Assembly: GCA_028284775.1 (NCBI GenBank)
Contig: JANQRB010000128.1
Coordinates: forward strand, 1 to 47,430
Length of the DNA: 47,430 bases
Direction of reading: 5' to 3'
Source: Candidatus Kapaibacterium sp.
Lineage (GTDB): Bacteria; Bacteroidota; Ignavibacteria; Kapaibacteriales; UBA7675
Every line of letters starts with the position of its first letter. The stretch's first letter is position 1. Shown in pieces: positions 8,925-17,505 of the stretch. A program made the position numbers and the translations under genes. Under the pieces are notes generated by a model. The model did not search any database, was not told the origin of the DNA, and saw only the letters and a list, made by a program, of their open reading frames with translations.

Positions 8925-8960
8925 CAAAAAACGCGCAGCGAACATTGTTCACTGCGCGTT
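8925..8960 (-). terminator. Rho-independent terminator of the PDZ gene
   Basis: A 14-base stem with one mismatch (8930-8943 against 8947-8960, core CGCGCAG/CTGCGCG) is followed on the minus strand by TTTTTTG. It lies 26 bases beyond the stop codon of the minus-strand PDZ gene. It may also stop convergent plus-strand transcripts, though the U-tract is poor in that direction. Confidence 0.75.
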
Positions 8961-8985
8961 CACTTTATCTGAACGTCGGTTGACG

Positions 8986-10533
8986 CTATTCGACAATGAT
9001 CTTTTTCGTAAAGGCATTATTATCCTGACGCACCGTCAGATAATAAACACCCGCCGCTTTGTCGCTGATGTTGATTTCACGTTCGAAGAGACCCGAAAAA
9101 CCGTTCAGGGTTTCGAAATAGATTTCATGGCCCTGGGCATCATAAATGCGCACCAGCGTTTCGCCGCTTTCCGGCAGGTTGAAGTTGAGCTTAAACACGC
9201 CCTTGTTCGGGTTGGGATACACGCTCAGGCCGCTGTGCGCCAGATCGTTATCGCTCGGCAGCGTGTTGTTCGATCGTTTGTTAAACTCCTGAGCTTCGGC
9301 ATCGCTGATGTCGGCCAGGGAAATCGTAAACGTCACTTCACGGACGACCTCAGCGTGACCGGCGCCCGGTATGTGCTGCTGATGAAAGCTGTTTTCATCC
9401 GACTGAGGTGTAAAGCGGATTGCCGGGCTCTGCTCTGTTGCATTCAGATCGTGAGGGAGGACCAGGCCATGCGGGCGCAGTTTTTCGCGGATTTCACGCG
9501 GATGGGAGATCACGCCCCGCGAGCGATGATCGGCCCGGCTCTTGATGGTGCCGCTGGCCTGCTGCTGATTGCCGTCGCGCAGATAGTCGACCGTGATCTG
9601 GCTGCCCGGCTTAATGGTTTTCAGCAGCTTATGCAGCTCGCTGAAACTCTTGATGCTGACGCCGTTAATCGCCGTGACGACATCGTTTTGTTCGATTCCC
9701 ATTTCGGCGGCGCTGGTATTCGGGATTACGCGTTTGATATGCGCCCCGTCTTTTTCACTTGTCTGTTCGTTGAAATGCGTGCCGCCCGAAACACCAAAGA
9801 AAGCGCGTTGGCTCTGCCGTTTATGCCATGCCTCGCGATCGAAGCGCGAAGGACGATGGATGCGGCGCTCGCGATGTTTCTTAACGCCGAGCGTCGCCTC
9901 GGTCGTCATGGAGCGGCCATCGCGTACGAAGCCGATCGTGACATTATCTTCCGGCGCAAAACTGCGGATGACTTTGATCAGCTGCTGGTAGCTTGTGATC
10001 GGCTGATCGTTGACTGCAGTGACGATATCGCCGGCTTGCAGATCGCTGGCGGCCGCGCCGGAATTCGGAATGATACTCTGGATGTGGGCGCCATTGGTAT
10101 TTGCGAGCGTGTGCTTGTCGGCCAGCGCTTTGCTGACCGCGCCGATGTAGACGCCAAGAAAGCCATGCTGCTGTTTTTTAACGGCGGGTGCCGGCGGCAT
10201 TCCAGCAACCGCATCGAGCTCGATCGTCATATCCCGCACGGTGCTGGCGTCTTTTTTGCGGCGAATAGTGATCTCGACGATTTCGTCTTCGGCCAGGGAT
10301 CCGAGTTCATCAACCACGCCTAGCTGCTGAAGGATAGCTGTAATATCGGCGCCGGAGGGGGTGGTGTAGACTTTATCGACGGTCGTTGTTTCGCCATTCT
10401 CGCTGGTGACCACTTTGACATTTACTTGCTTGTCGGGCGGATTGTCGTTGTCCTGGGACGTACCGGCGGAAACCGGCAGCAGCAACGCCAGGAACATCAT
10501 CAGAATCACGGAAAACAGTTTTGCGTGTTTCAT
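8986..10533 (-). CDS. Two-PDZ-domain exported protein with T9SS sorting domain
   Basis: 515 residues from the ATG at 10533, preceded by GAAG. Signal peptide at 1-24 (KLFSVILMMFLALLLPVSAG). Two PDZ domains resembling those of HtrA proteases, at ~125-220 (HGFLGVYIGAVS ... SGAAASDLQAGDIVTAVND) and ~245-335 (FFGVSGGTHF ... TSAAEMGIEQNDVVTAINGVSI). No trypsin-like protease domain is present. A linker leads to a C-terminal T9SS type-A sorting domain (LSVYPNPNKGVFKLNF ... KAAGVYYLTVRQDN). By family knowledge, PDZ pairs bind exposed C-termini or beta-strands of clients; here it is presented at the cell surface or secreted. Client and role are unknown. A good terminator follows. Confidence 0.88.
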   Translation of the reverse strand: MKHAKLFSVILMMFLALLLPVSAGTSQDNDNPPDKQVNVKVVTSENGETTTVDKVYTTPSGADITAILQQLGVVDELGSLAEDEIVEITIRRKKDASTVRDMTIELDAVAGMPPAPAVKKQQHGFLGVYIGAVSKALADKHTLANTNGAHIQSIIPNSGAAASDLQAGDIVTAVNDQPITSYQQLIKVIRSFAPEDNVTIGFVRDGRSMTTEATLGVKKHRERRIHRPSRFDREAWHKRQSQRAFFGVSGGTHFNEQTSEKDGAHIKRVIPNTSAAEMGIEQNDVVTAINGVSIKSFSELHKLLKTIKPGSQITVDYLRDGNQQQASGTIKSRADHRSRGVISHPREIREKLRPHGLVLPHDLNATEQSPAIRFTPQSDENSFHQQHIPGAGHAEVVREVTFTISLADISDAEAQEFNKRSNNTLPSDNDLAHSGLSVYPNPNKGVFKLNFNLPESGETLVRIYDAQGHEIYFETLNGFSGLFEREINISDKAAGVYYLTVRQDNNAFTKKIIVE

Positions 10534-10836
10534 GGCATCTTCAAAAAGTATGTTTAAAAAGCTGTTCTTTGGAGCGGGATTGAATACCGCGAAGCTGCGG
10601 CACCGGCTGGCAGATGTGCACCGAAACACTGCGCTACGGTCGAAGGTCCGAAAGGTTACGGATAGTTGCAAGAATATTTTGCCGGCCGTCCGGTTTTGAG
10701 GGCCGCCATGTGTTGGCCGGCGGCAGTGCCAGGAGCAAAAAGCGGAGTTCACGAGGATTTTGGGTGGGGCCTGCGCTGCTGTGCCTGGCTAGGGCGGCCG
10801 TTCCGGTCCCTATGCCGGTAATCGCTACCAATGGCC

Positions 10837-13110
10837 TTAGTTCGAGGACGTAATCAACAGCGTTGCGGCAGACGTCCTGCCGTCGGCTTCCCTCACAGTC
10901 ACCAGGTAAACACCGGCGGCCAATTGCGCGGGCGGTCTCAGCAGCAGTCGACCTTCGCCGTCGGGCCTCAGTCGCCGCTGCACTAATTGCGACCCCCTGG
11001 CATCGAAGAGCCGCAGCATGACGGAAGAATGGCTGTTGTCTTCAAGGCGCAGTCGAATTTCACGCGAGCTGCTGCTTTCGACGAGCAGACCGCGCCGCGG
11101 CGGTATCGACTCATCGACATCGGTCCGATCGGCGGCATCGAAGACAAGTACCTGGGCTGAAAGCGCCGGTAGGCTGAGCTCGAAGCTATCGCCGAAGTCC
11201 GTGATGAGAGATTCCCTGATCGTCACGCGTTCTTCGTCGGCGTTGAAATCTTCATAGGGGTTAAAGTCATTCCAGCCTTCGCCGTCCAGCGAATACAGCC
11301 GCGCCTCCGCATTGAAATCACGCGCCGGCAATTGCAGGCGCACGCTTCGCTCTTCGGCGAGATCGCGGTTAATAAGCAGGATGGAATAGCGTTGATCCTG
11401 TTTGAAGGCGTAGTGGCCGACCAGTTCGAATGTTTGTTCCGGAATGTCATTCCAGCCGGGGTGCGTAAACTCGGCCGCATCGTCGCTGTTCGAGGACAGC
11501 ATATCGCCAAGGCAATAGTTGTTAAAGAGCATTCCCGCGTAATACAGTGGCTGCCGTTTGTAATTGCCCCAGACATTGTTGACCAGACCCCACTGACCGC
11601 CGGTAGCAAAATGAAAGAGCATAGGCATGGCAATTCCTGAACGGATCATCGTGGCGGTGAAATCCAGATAGACGACGGCCTGTCCCAGCCGGTGAAAATA
11701 GTTCGCCAGATCGAAATTACCCTCATAGATGAAAAGCGGCAGGCGTTTGCCGATGGTTTCTTTCATATAGATGTAATGCTGCGCCACCTGCCCGGCATAC
11801 CAATGGGTGTAGGCCAGGCCGCTGAGCAGATAGCTTATCTGTCCGCGCCCGTCCAGCACCTGGTTGGAATTGCCGTCCAGATAACCGCTGATGGCCCACC
11901 AGTCGCCTTCGCCGTCTTCGCCGTCGATCATATTCCAGCGATCCCACCACTGGTAGTTGGCCCGCCGGCCGCAATAAACAAGGCGATACTTCTCAGGGTC
12001 GAATTCCGGGGTCGCGCGCATCAGCTTCATCCGCTCGCGCGTCCAGGCTATGTAGTCCTGTCGCGTGTCCTGGCTCCAGGGCGCGCCATGCGCTTCGCTG
12101 CCCCAGACTTCGTTGCCGAATTCGATGATGAAACCCTTGCCGGAGCTGAGAAATTCATCGTGGTTTTCGCTGGCGCGCAGGGCGCCGCCTTCGGTGTCGG
12201 GAGCGCCGCCGATATATTCCACGAGCCTTTGGACGGTCCTTGGGTCACGGTAGAAATCCTGGTTCTCATCAACGGCGAGGACGAGATTCGCCTGTGCGCC
12301 CACCAGTTCGCAGAGCCGGAAAAAGTCGCCATAGCTCATATCGTCGCGTTCGTCGTGCGGACCGGTATTGCCGCTGAAGCCGCCGTCGAAGTTAGCGCCG
12401 ATGCCGCCCCAGCGCAGTGCCGCCGGCTTAAAGTCGCGCAGGTAGTCCAGAAAACGCTGATCTAGGCCGTCTTCCGGCCGGTAGTTGGCAGTGATGTAAA
12501 AGCGGAAGTCATCGATGTACAGCTCGCCGGGACCATAGCCCTGGATATACAGCTCCCCCAGCTCGTCGCTGACAGCCGGACGAAAAGTCCATTCGAAAAG
12601 CCGCCAGTCGGCGCCGGGAACAAAATCGGGGCTGAACTGGACTTCATTGCTATTCCAATAGCGCAGGCGGATGTTGAGGTGCGAGTCATAATTTTCGGCG
12701 CGCACCGCCATGGTGATGGTGTATTCATTGGCTCTGTTAAGCTGCCATTTCAGGCGCCAGTTCTGAAGGCCGGACCAGGCTTCGCTGAGCTGCATTTTCT
12801 GCGCCTGCCTGCCTTTATAGGGCTTCTCGGCGTCGACGCTGTACTGACCGCCCTCGCCGAATTTTTTCCAGCCGCTGATTACGCCCGCATCATCGCCGCC
12901 CTCCTGTACCGGCCCCTCGAAGGAGCCGTCGCGGCACATTTGCGCCAGAAAGGTAGCCCCCTGCCAGGAGCCGGATACCCGCGGGCTGATATTGACGCCG
13001 ATGCCGGGGTTGGCGGCCACCGGCGTATCTCCGATCCTGATACTGGCGTCCTGCGCCGTCATTGACAAGGGCAGGAAAAAAAACGAGGCGGCAAGCAGTA
13101 AAGCTCTCAT
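10837..13110 (-). CDS. T9SS-secreted glycoside-hydrolase-like protein (GH-A clan, GH51-like)
   Basis: 757 residues from ATG 13110 (GGAG 9 bases upstream; an earlier in-frame ATG at 13125 lies over that site). Signal peptide MRALLLAASFFFLPLSMTA. Residues ~50-210 form a carbohydrate-binding-like jelly roll (GPGELYIDDFRFYI). The central (beta/alpha)8 region has the features of clan GH-A, as in alpha-L-arabinofuranosidases: LRWGGIGANF, FGNEVWG with the candidate acid/base Glu334, and FIYEGNFD with the candidate nucleophile Glu463. A beta-domain follows, then a T9SS sorting domain at the C-terminus (MLRLFDARG ... LAAGVYLVTVREADG). Probably a secreted polysaccharide-degrading enzyme; family number and substrate are uncertain. 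Confidence 0.82.
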   Translation of the reverse strand: MRALLLAASFFFLPLSMTAQDASIRIGDTPVAANPGIGVNISPRVSGSWQGATFLAQMCRDGSFEGPVQEGGDDAGVISGWKKFGEGGQYSVDAEKPYKGRQAQKMQLSEAWSGLQNWRLKWQLNRANEYTITMAVRAENYDSHLNIRLRYWNSNEVQFSPDFVPGADWRLFEWTFRPAVSDELGELYIQGYGPGELYIDDFRFYITANYRPEDGLDQRFLDYLRDFKPAALRWGGIGANFDGGFSGNTGPHDERDDMSYGDFFRLCELVGAQANLVLAVDENQDFYRDPRTVQRLVEYIGGAPDTEGGALRASENHDEFLSSGKGFIIEFGNEVWGSEAHGAPWSQDTRQDYIAWTRERMKLMRATPEFDPEKYRLVYCGRRANYQWWDRWNMIDGEDGEGDWWAISGYLDGNSNQVLDGRGQISYLLSGLAYTHWYAGQVAQHYIYMKETIGKRLPLFIYEGNFDLANYFHRLGQAVVYLDFTATMIRSGIAMPMLFHFATGGQWGLVNNVWGNYKRQPLYYAGMLFNNYCLGDMLSSNSDDAAEFTHPGWNDIPEQTFELVGHYAFKQDQRYSILLINRDLAEERSVRLQLPARDFNAEARLYSLDGEGWNDFNPYEDFNADEERVTIRESLITDFGDSFELSLPALSAQVLVFDAADRTDVDESIPPRRGLLVESSSSREIRLRLEDNSHSSVMLRLFDARGSQLVQRRLRPDGEGRLLLRPPAQLAAGVYLVTVREADGRTSAATLLITSSN

Positions 13111-13306
13111 AGCACGATACTCCATAGTTCTTGGCAACAAAGCCAGTTGCAGCAATATAGTTACGCCGAGTCATACCCACTGTTTTTGCGCGTCGGATTG
13201 ACGGAAATGCTATAGTTTTGCCGGCAAAATCGTGCCTAAAGAGCGGATCCAAAGGCAAAGGGTCTCGCGAAAAACCGCACAGAACTACTCTACACAAAAG
13301 GTCATC

Positions 13307-14614
13307 TTGCAGGCTAATCAACACAGGACCGAGTTTACTCAACATTCCCAACGGCAATACTGGCAGTTCTTCTGGCCTCTGGCTTTGACCGGAGTCGCGA
13401 TGCTGCTGGCGCGGCAGTTTCAGAACGGTACCCTGGCGCGTTTTCCCGACGCCGAACGCGAACTGGCGATTTTTGCGTTTGCCGCCAGCACCTACATGCT
13501 GTTTAACGCCGCCCTCATTTTTCTGCCGCAGATGACTAATCTGCTGGCGCGTTCGCGCCATGCCCTGCGTCTGACCCTTCGATTCGCACTGGCGGTCAGT
13601 CTTGTATTGAGCATGCCGCCGCTGCTGCTGGCCTTCAGCGGACCGGGCGCCGATATGCTGGCATTCCTGTTCGATATCAGCGGCGCGACCCTGGACAGCG
13701 TTATTCTCTATCTGCGCTATCTGACGCCCCTTATCCTTGTCAACGCCCTGCGACAGTATTATTCGGGCCTGCTGGTGCAATGCCGCCATACGAGGCTCGT
13801 GACTCTGCTCAACCTGGTGTATCTGGCGGCGACGGTGCTTATGCTGCTGCTGGGCCTGCAGTTCCGATGGCGCGCAATCGAAACGCTGGCCCTGTCCCAG
13901 CTCACGGCGGCGATCGTTCATCTGCTTTTATTGCTGCTGGCTGTGCAGCGCTCATACCGGCTGCCCGAACGAGAAGAGCATCGCTGGCTGACCTATCGCG
14001 AGGCCTTGCGCTTTTTCTGGCCGATGGCTCTCACAAGCGCCCTTTTCGCTCTCAGTCGCCCCATCGTTTATGCCTTCGCCAGCCGTCTCGATGATGGCGT
14101 GGCCGTCGTCGCGGCATTGCGCGTCAGCTTTGATTTCGCATTGATATTCCACAATCCACTCAATCAGTTTCGCCATCTCTTCGTGAGCTTCAGCCACGAC
14201 GATCCCCGCGCGATCCGTCGCTTTCTGCTGCGCATTATGCTGATGCTGAGTCTCTTGATGCTGCTCGCTGCCCTGACTCCGCTCGGCGCATTGATTTTCG
14301 AGCACCTGCTCGGCATCTCGGGCGCGGTACTGGATATGGCGGAACAAACACTGCTGCTGCTCTGTCTGCTGCCCCTGATCGTCACTCTGCGAAACTATTA
14401 TCATGGCCTGCGGATGGTGGAACGCAGTACCGCCGATATGGCCCTGGGCAGCATCCTGCGCACCCTGGCGATCTATGCGGTCTGTGCCACTCTGTATGGC
14501 TTCCGTCTGCTCGATTCGACGACGGCGGCCCTGGCGCTGCTCGCCGGCTTTGCGGCCGAAGCCGCGACGGTCTTTGTTGCCTATCGTCGAACCGGTGCTG
14601 CCCGCCGGCATTGA
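13307..14614 (+). CDS. MOP-superfamily flippase / MATE-like membrane transporter
   Basis: 435 residues if started at TTG 13307, which has AAAAGG 5 bases upstream; a GTG at 13232 would add 25 residues without a visible ribosome-binding site. About twelve hydrophobic segments fill the protein, in two halves that both begin with a similar motif: FFWPLALTGVAMLLARQFQN (~20) and FFWPMALTSALFALSRPIVY (~250). This internal duplication is typical of the multidrug/oligosaccharidyl-lipid/polysaccharide (MOP) exporters. The pattern recalls the ANKH-like branch more than classic MATE pumps, but I cannot settle this. Substrate unknown. The M48-like gene follows 101 bases downstream in the same direction. 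Confidence 0.75.
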   Translation: MQANQHRTEFTQHSQRQYWQFFWPLALTGVAMLLARQFQNGTLARFPDAERELAIFAFAASTYMLFNAALIFLPQMTNLLARSRHALRLTLRFALAVSLVLSMPPLLLAFSGPGADMLAFLFDISGATLDSVILYLRYLTPLILVNALRQYYSGLLVQCRHTRLVTLLNLVYLAATVLMLLLGLQFRWRAIETLALSQLTAAIVHLLLLLLAVQRSYRLPEREEHRWLTYREALRFFWPMALTSALFALSRPIVYAFASRLDDGVAVVAALRVSFDFALIFHNPLNQFRHLFVSFSHDDPRAIRRFLLRIMLMLSLLMLLAALTPLGALIFEHLLGISGAVLDMAEQTLLLLCLLPLIVTLRNYYHGLRMVERSTADMALGSILRTLAIYAVCATLYGFRLLDSTTAALALLAGFAAEAATVFVAYRRTGAARRH

Positions 14615-14715
14615 CGAGGCCAGGCGTCGCCCGAATGAAGCAGGGCAATTTCACATGATGTGGCAAAAACGTATTTTCGCATTCCCGCTTAGATGACACG
14701 CGAAGGAAGACAGGC

Positions 14716-17220
14716 ATGGATTCACGCTATGAAGCACTACTGGTCGAGACAGCGCAAGAGCAGGGCGAAGAAGCCATTCCCTTAAAAGGCGAGATCCAAC
14801 TCGAAGACGGCTCGCAGGGCCGTCCGCTGCTCTGTCGAACCCGCAGCGGACTCTGGCTGCTGGCTCTTTCCGATAGTGGTGCCCGTCTTGCCATCGATCT
14901 GCTGGCGGGGCCGGCCCTGCGCTATGAAGAGCGTCGGCTCGGCGACCGGCTTCGGGCGGCTGACTACAGCCTGGATATTCCTTTCGGCAACGGCGATAAA
15001 GTCAAGAAGGCGATTGCACTGGCGCGGCTGAGCAGGGGGCGCGGCCTTGCGTCGGCAGCCTTCGATTGGAATGGACGCTTTCTCGATCTGGAAGAGGAGC
15101 TCGAAAAGCACTGGCTGAATGTCAACCTGCGTGACGAAGAGGTTTTGCTGGCCTGGCTGCCGGTTCACAGCGAGGTCTCGATCGACTCGCCACTCATCGG
15201 CGAGCTGAAGGCGCGGCGCTGCTTTATGCTCAGTTCGGAACGCCTGGCCCTGGTAGCCGTCGCCGAACTCGGCGATGTCGACTATCTGGAGCTGGCTCCC
15301 GCGGCCCTTGCGATTGAGTCGCGGCTGGGGCGTGATACGGTGCGCTGTGGCGACAGCGAATGGCAGGCGGGCCTGAAGAATGAAGATCTCTTTGCCGAGC
15401 TGAGTGCGGCGACCGCAATGACGGCGCCGGATCGATTGGGGCGGATCGCCACCTTGAATTGGATCAAGCCCGACAAGCGGGGGCACAACCGCTCCGCAGC
15501 CCGGCGTCTGCTCGCCATCCTGGTGGATCGTTATGACCGGCCTCTCGATGAACTGATGCTGCGTTATGCGGATCACCTGCTGCTGGCGGGCGCTGATGCA
15601 CCGGAAGCTGCCCTGCCTTCCGACGAGCTGCATTCGCCGCTGCGACGTATCGCGGCCACGGATGCCGGAGCCGAGCTGGCTTGCTGGGCCGATGACTGGC
15701 AGCTGAGCAACGCTGTCATGATCGAGCTGGTGGAAGCCCTGCTGGGATTCGACGAGCTGCCGGCCCTGGCGGCGGCGCTGCCGCTGCATCGGCTGGCGCG
15801 CGACCGCCGTCTGCAGGAGGAAAAAGACCTGCTTGGGCAGGCGCTGACGGATATTCTCTTTGCCCGGCACCTGATTGCCATGGATCGGCATGCTGAGGCA
15901 CTGCCCCTGCTGGAAGAGCGCCTGCAGCACTTGCCGGATGAAAAGCTCGCCGACCTGTTGCCTGCGCCAACCGCCGATCTGACGACCGGTGCGGGCGGGC
16001 AGAGCTTGCGCATCGCGATCCTGGATCTGCTGGTGACGGCGCGCGGCAACCCCGAAGTCGCCGATGCCGCGACGGTACAGACGCTCGCGATGCTGCAGCC
16101 CTTGTTACGTGCCCGCATCGAAGCCTTGCGGCATTGTGCCGCGGCTGAACTCGCCGATCGGGCTGCCCGCGTTCTTCAGCTATTTGACGGCGTCGGTCCG
16201 CTGGCCGAGAGTGAAGGGCAGGAGAGCTCGCAGGGCATTACGGCGCTGGACGCTGAGCTGCTGAATAACGCCGTTCAACATCCTGCCTCTCGCAAGGGAG
16301 CGCCACTGGAACAGCTCACCACCTGGATCGGCAAGGCCCGTGTACCGGATCACAGCGCTATTCGCGCTCATGGCGAACGAGTAAGCAGCCGCAAACATCC
16401 GTCCGTGATGGCAATAATCACTGATACTGTCCTCGGACTCAGCCTGCCCGCCGTGGAGGCCTATATCTCGCATGGTGAAAAAGGTATCGGCCTGCGCGCC
16501 TACGAAGGCGATCCCCCCTTTATGCTCATTGGCGCCGTGCATCTCGATGAAGAATCGGAGTATTTTATGAGCTCTGCGGAATTGCGCTTTGCGATTGGGC
16601 ATGAGCTGGCGCACCTGAAATTTCAGCATACCCGCCTGACGTCACAGGAAGTTTGGGATGGTGTTTTCGATAAAAGCTCCAGTTTGCTGGAGAGCGTCAT
16701 GATGCTGGCCGGTCCGCTCAGTATAGCGGGTAAAACAATCGCCGGTCTCTCTTTGTTTAATAAAACAGCAATGTTGCAGCGCGTCGGAACCGCCATAACT
16801 AGCATAAACATCGGCGACAAGGCCGGGAAAATGGCCGAGTGGATCAGTATTTCACGTGATGTGCAGCAATCGTCGCGGGCCGCCAGGACAAAAGACACGG
16901 CGCCTGCCACCGACGACATCGACACCCGACCGGATGATTTGCTGGCCGCCTGTCGCGTTATGCAGCTCACGGCGGATCGTGTCGGACTGCTGCTCTGCGG
17001 AGATGTTGCGGCCGCCATCCGCGCCATTTTTCTTTCGAACCGGGGCTACTGCGCGCTGCTTCCTGTGGCGGAGCGTCATGGCATTACCACAGCTTTGAAT
17101 CGTCACGGTGATGATGGCCGCCTGCTTAATCAGGATCTGGCGATTCGCGCAGCGGCGCTGATCTCTTTCTACCTCTCGGATGACTATGTGGCGGCACGGC
17201 GCGCGCTGACGACGATCTGA
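14716..17220 (+). CDS. Large protein with C-terminal M48-like metallopeptidase domain
   Basis: 834 residues; GGAAG precedes the ATG. No signal peptide, so probably cytoplasmic. The first ~560 residues are acidic, helical and TPR-like in places (FARHLIAMDRHAEALPLLEE) and I recognise no domain. Residues ~590-834 resemble family M48: the zinc motif HELAH at 629-633 (FAIGHELAHLKFQH), a hydrophobic stretch ~655-690, then MQLTADRVGLLLCGD at ~749-763. In M48 the third zinc ligand is the Glu of ExxAD; here that position is Gln750 (QLTAD), so the site may be altered. C-terminal LNQDLAIRAAALISFYLSDD is also seen in related proteins. Possibly a quality-control or regulatory protease. Confidence 0.75.
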   Translation: MDSRYEALLVETAQEQGEEAIPLKGEIQLEDGSQGRPLLCRTRSGLWLLALSDSGARLAIDLLAGPALRYEERRLGDRLRAADYSLDIPFGNGDKVKKAIALARLSRGRGLASAAFDWNGRFLDLEEELEKHWLNVNLRDEEVLLAWLPVHSEVSIDSPLIGELKARRCFMLSSERLALVAVAELGDVDYLELAPAALAIESRLGRDTVRCGDSEWQAGLKNEDLFAELSAATAMTAPDRLGRIATLNWIKPDKRGHNRSAARRLLAILVDRYDRPLDELMLRYADHLLLAGADAPEAALPSDELHSPLRRIAATDAGAELACWADDWQLSNAVMIELVEALLGFDELPALAAALPLHRLARDRRLQEEKDLLGQALTDILFARHLIAMDRHAEALPLLEERLQHLPDEKLADLLPAPTADLTTGAGGQSLRIAILDLLVTARGNPEVADAATVQTLAMLQPLLRARIEALRHCAAAELADRAARVLQLFDGVGPLAESEGQESSQGITALDAELLNNAVQHPASRKGAPLEQLTTWIGKARVPDHSAIRAHGERVSSRKHPSVMAIITDTVLGLSLPAVEAYISHGEKGIGLRAYEGDPPFMLIGAVHLDEESEYFMSSAELRFAIGHELAHLKFQHTRLTSQEVWDGVFDKSSSLLESVMMLAGPLSIAGKTIAGLSLFNKTAMLQRVGTAITSINIGDKAGKMAEWISISRDVQQSSRAARTKDTAPATDDIDTRPDDLLAACRVMQLTADRVGLLLCGDVAAAIRAIFLSNRGYCALLPVAERHGITTALNRHGDDGRLLNQDLAIRAAALISFYLSDDYVAARRALTTI

Positions 17221-17327
17221 ATTCTTGTCGGATCGGAGCCGAGCCGCTCTGGCGGTCGGAATGCGCCCCGCTTTGCATTTGCCAGGCCGTTGGACTGGCT
17301 GGGAAAAAGTCGTTCAGATGGAAACCG

Positions 17328-17377
17328 GATGCGCGGTGCATTGCTGCACCGCGCATCTGCTCCGGCGGCAAGCCGGA
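17328..17377 (+). terminator. Tandem hairpins after the M48-like gene
   Basis: A perfect 12-base stem with 6-base loop (GATGCGCGGTGC at 17328-17339, GCACCGCGCATC at 17346-17357) is followed by a second hairpin (TCCGGC / GCCGGA, 17361-17377). There is no T-run, so this is either a U-less terminator or an RNA-stabilising structure. Confidence 0.4.
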
Positions 17378-17461
17378 ACATAGTAGCCGAGCTAATCCAG
17401 AGCCATTATCACTAGTACGTTTTCTAATAAGTTCTTAAGATATTTATCTCCCCTTTTTCTA

Positions 17462-17477
17462 GAGGCTGTGTGAAAAC
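17462..17477 (+). repeat. IS terminal inverted repeat, left
   Basis: GAGGCTGTGTGAAAAC; its exact reverse complement is at 19218-19233. Confidence 0.85.
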
Positions 17478-17505
17478 ACAAATACAAAATTTGTTTATCG
17501 TGTTT

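Noticed and set aside
8980..10323. Long plus-strand open frame (447 codons)
   Set aside because: It is the antisense of the PDZ/T9SS gene; the sense strand has signal peptide, domains and terminator.
13185..13220. Bacteroidota-type promoter (TTTG ... TAGTTTTG) before the flippase
   Set aside because: The spacing of 24 bases is longer than the usual ~19-21, so I do not call it.
14782..15930. Minus-strand open frame of 382 codons
   Set aside because: Antisense shadow of the M48-like gene in GC-rich sequence; Gln-rich composition typical of reverse-complement reading.
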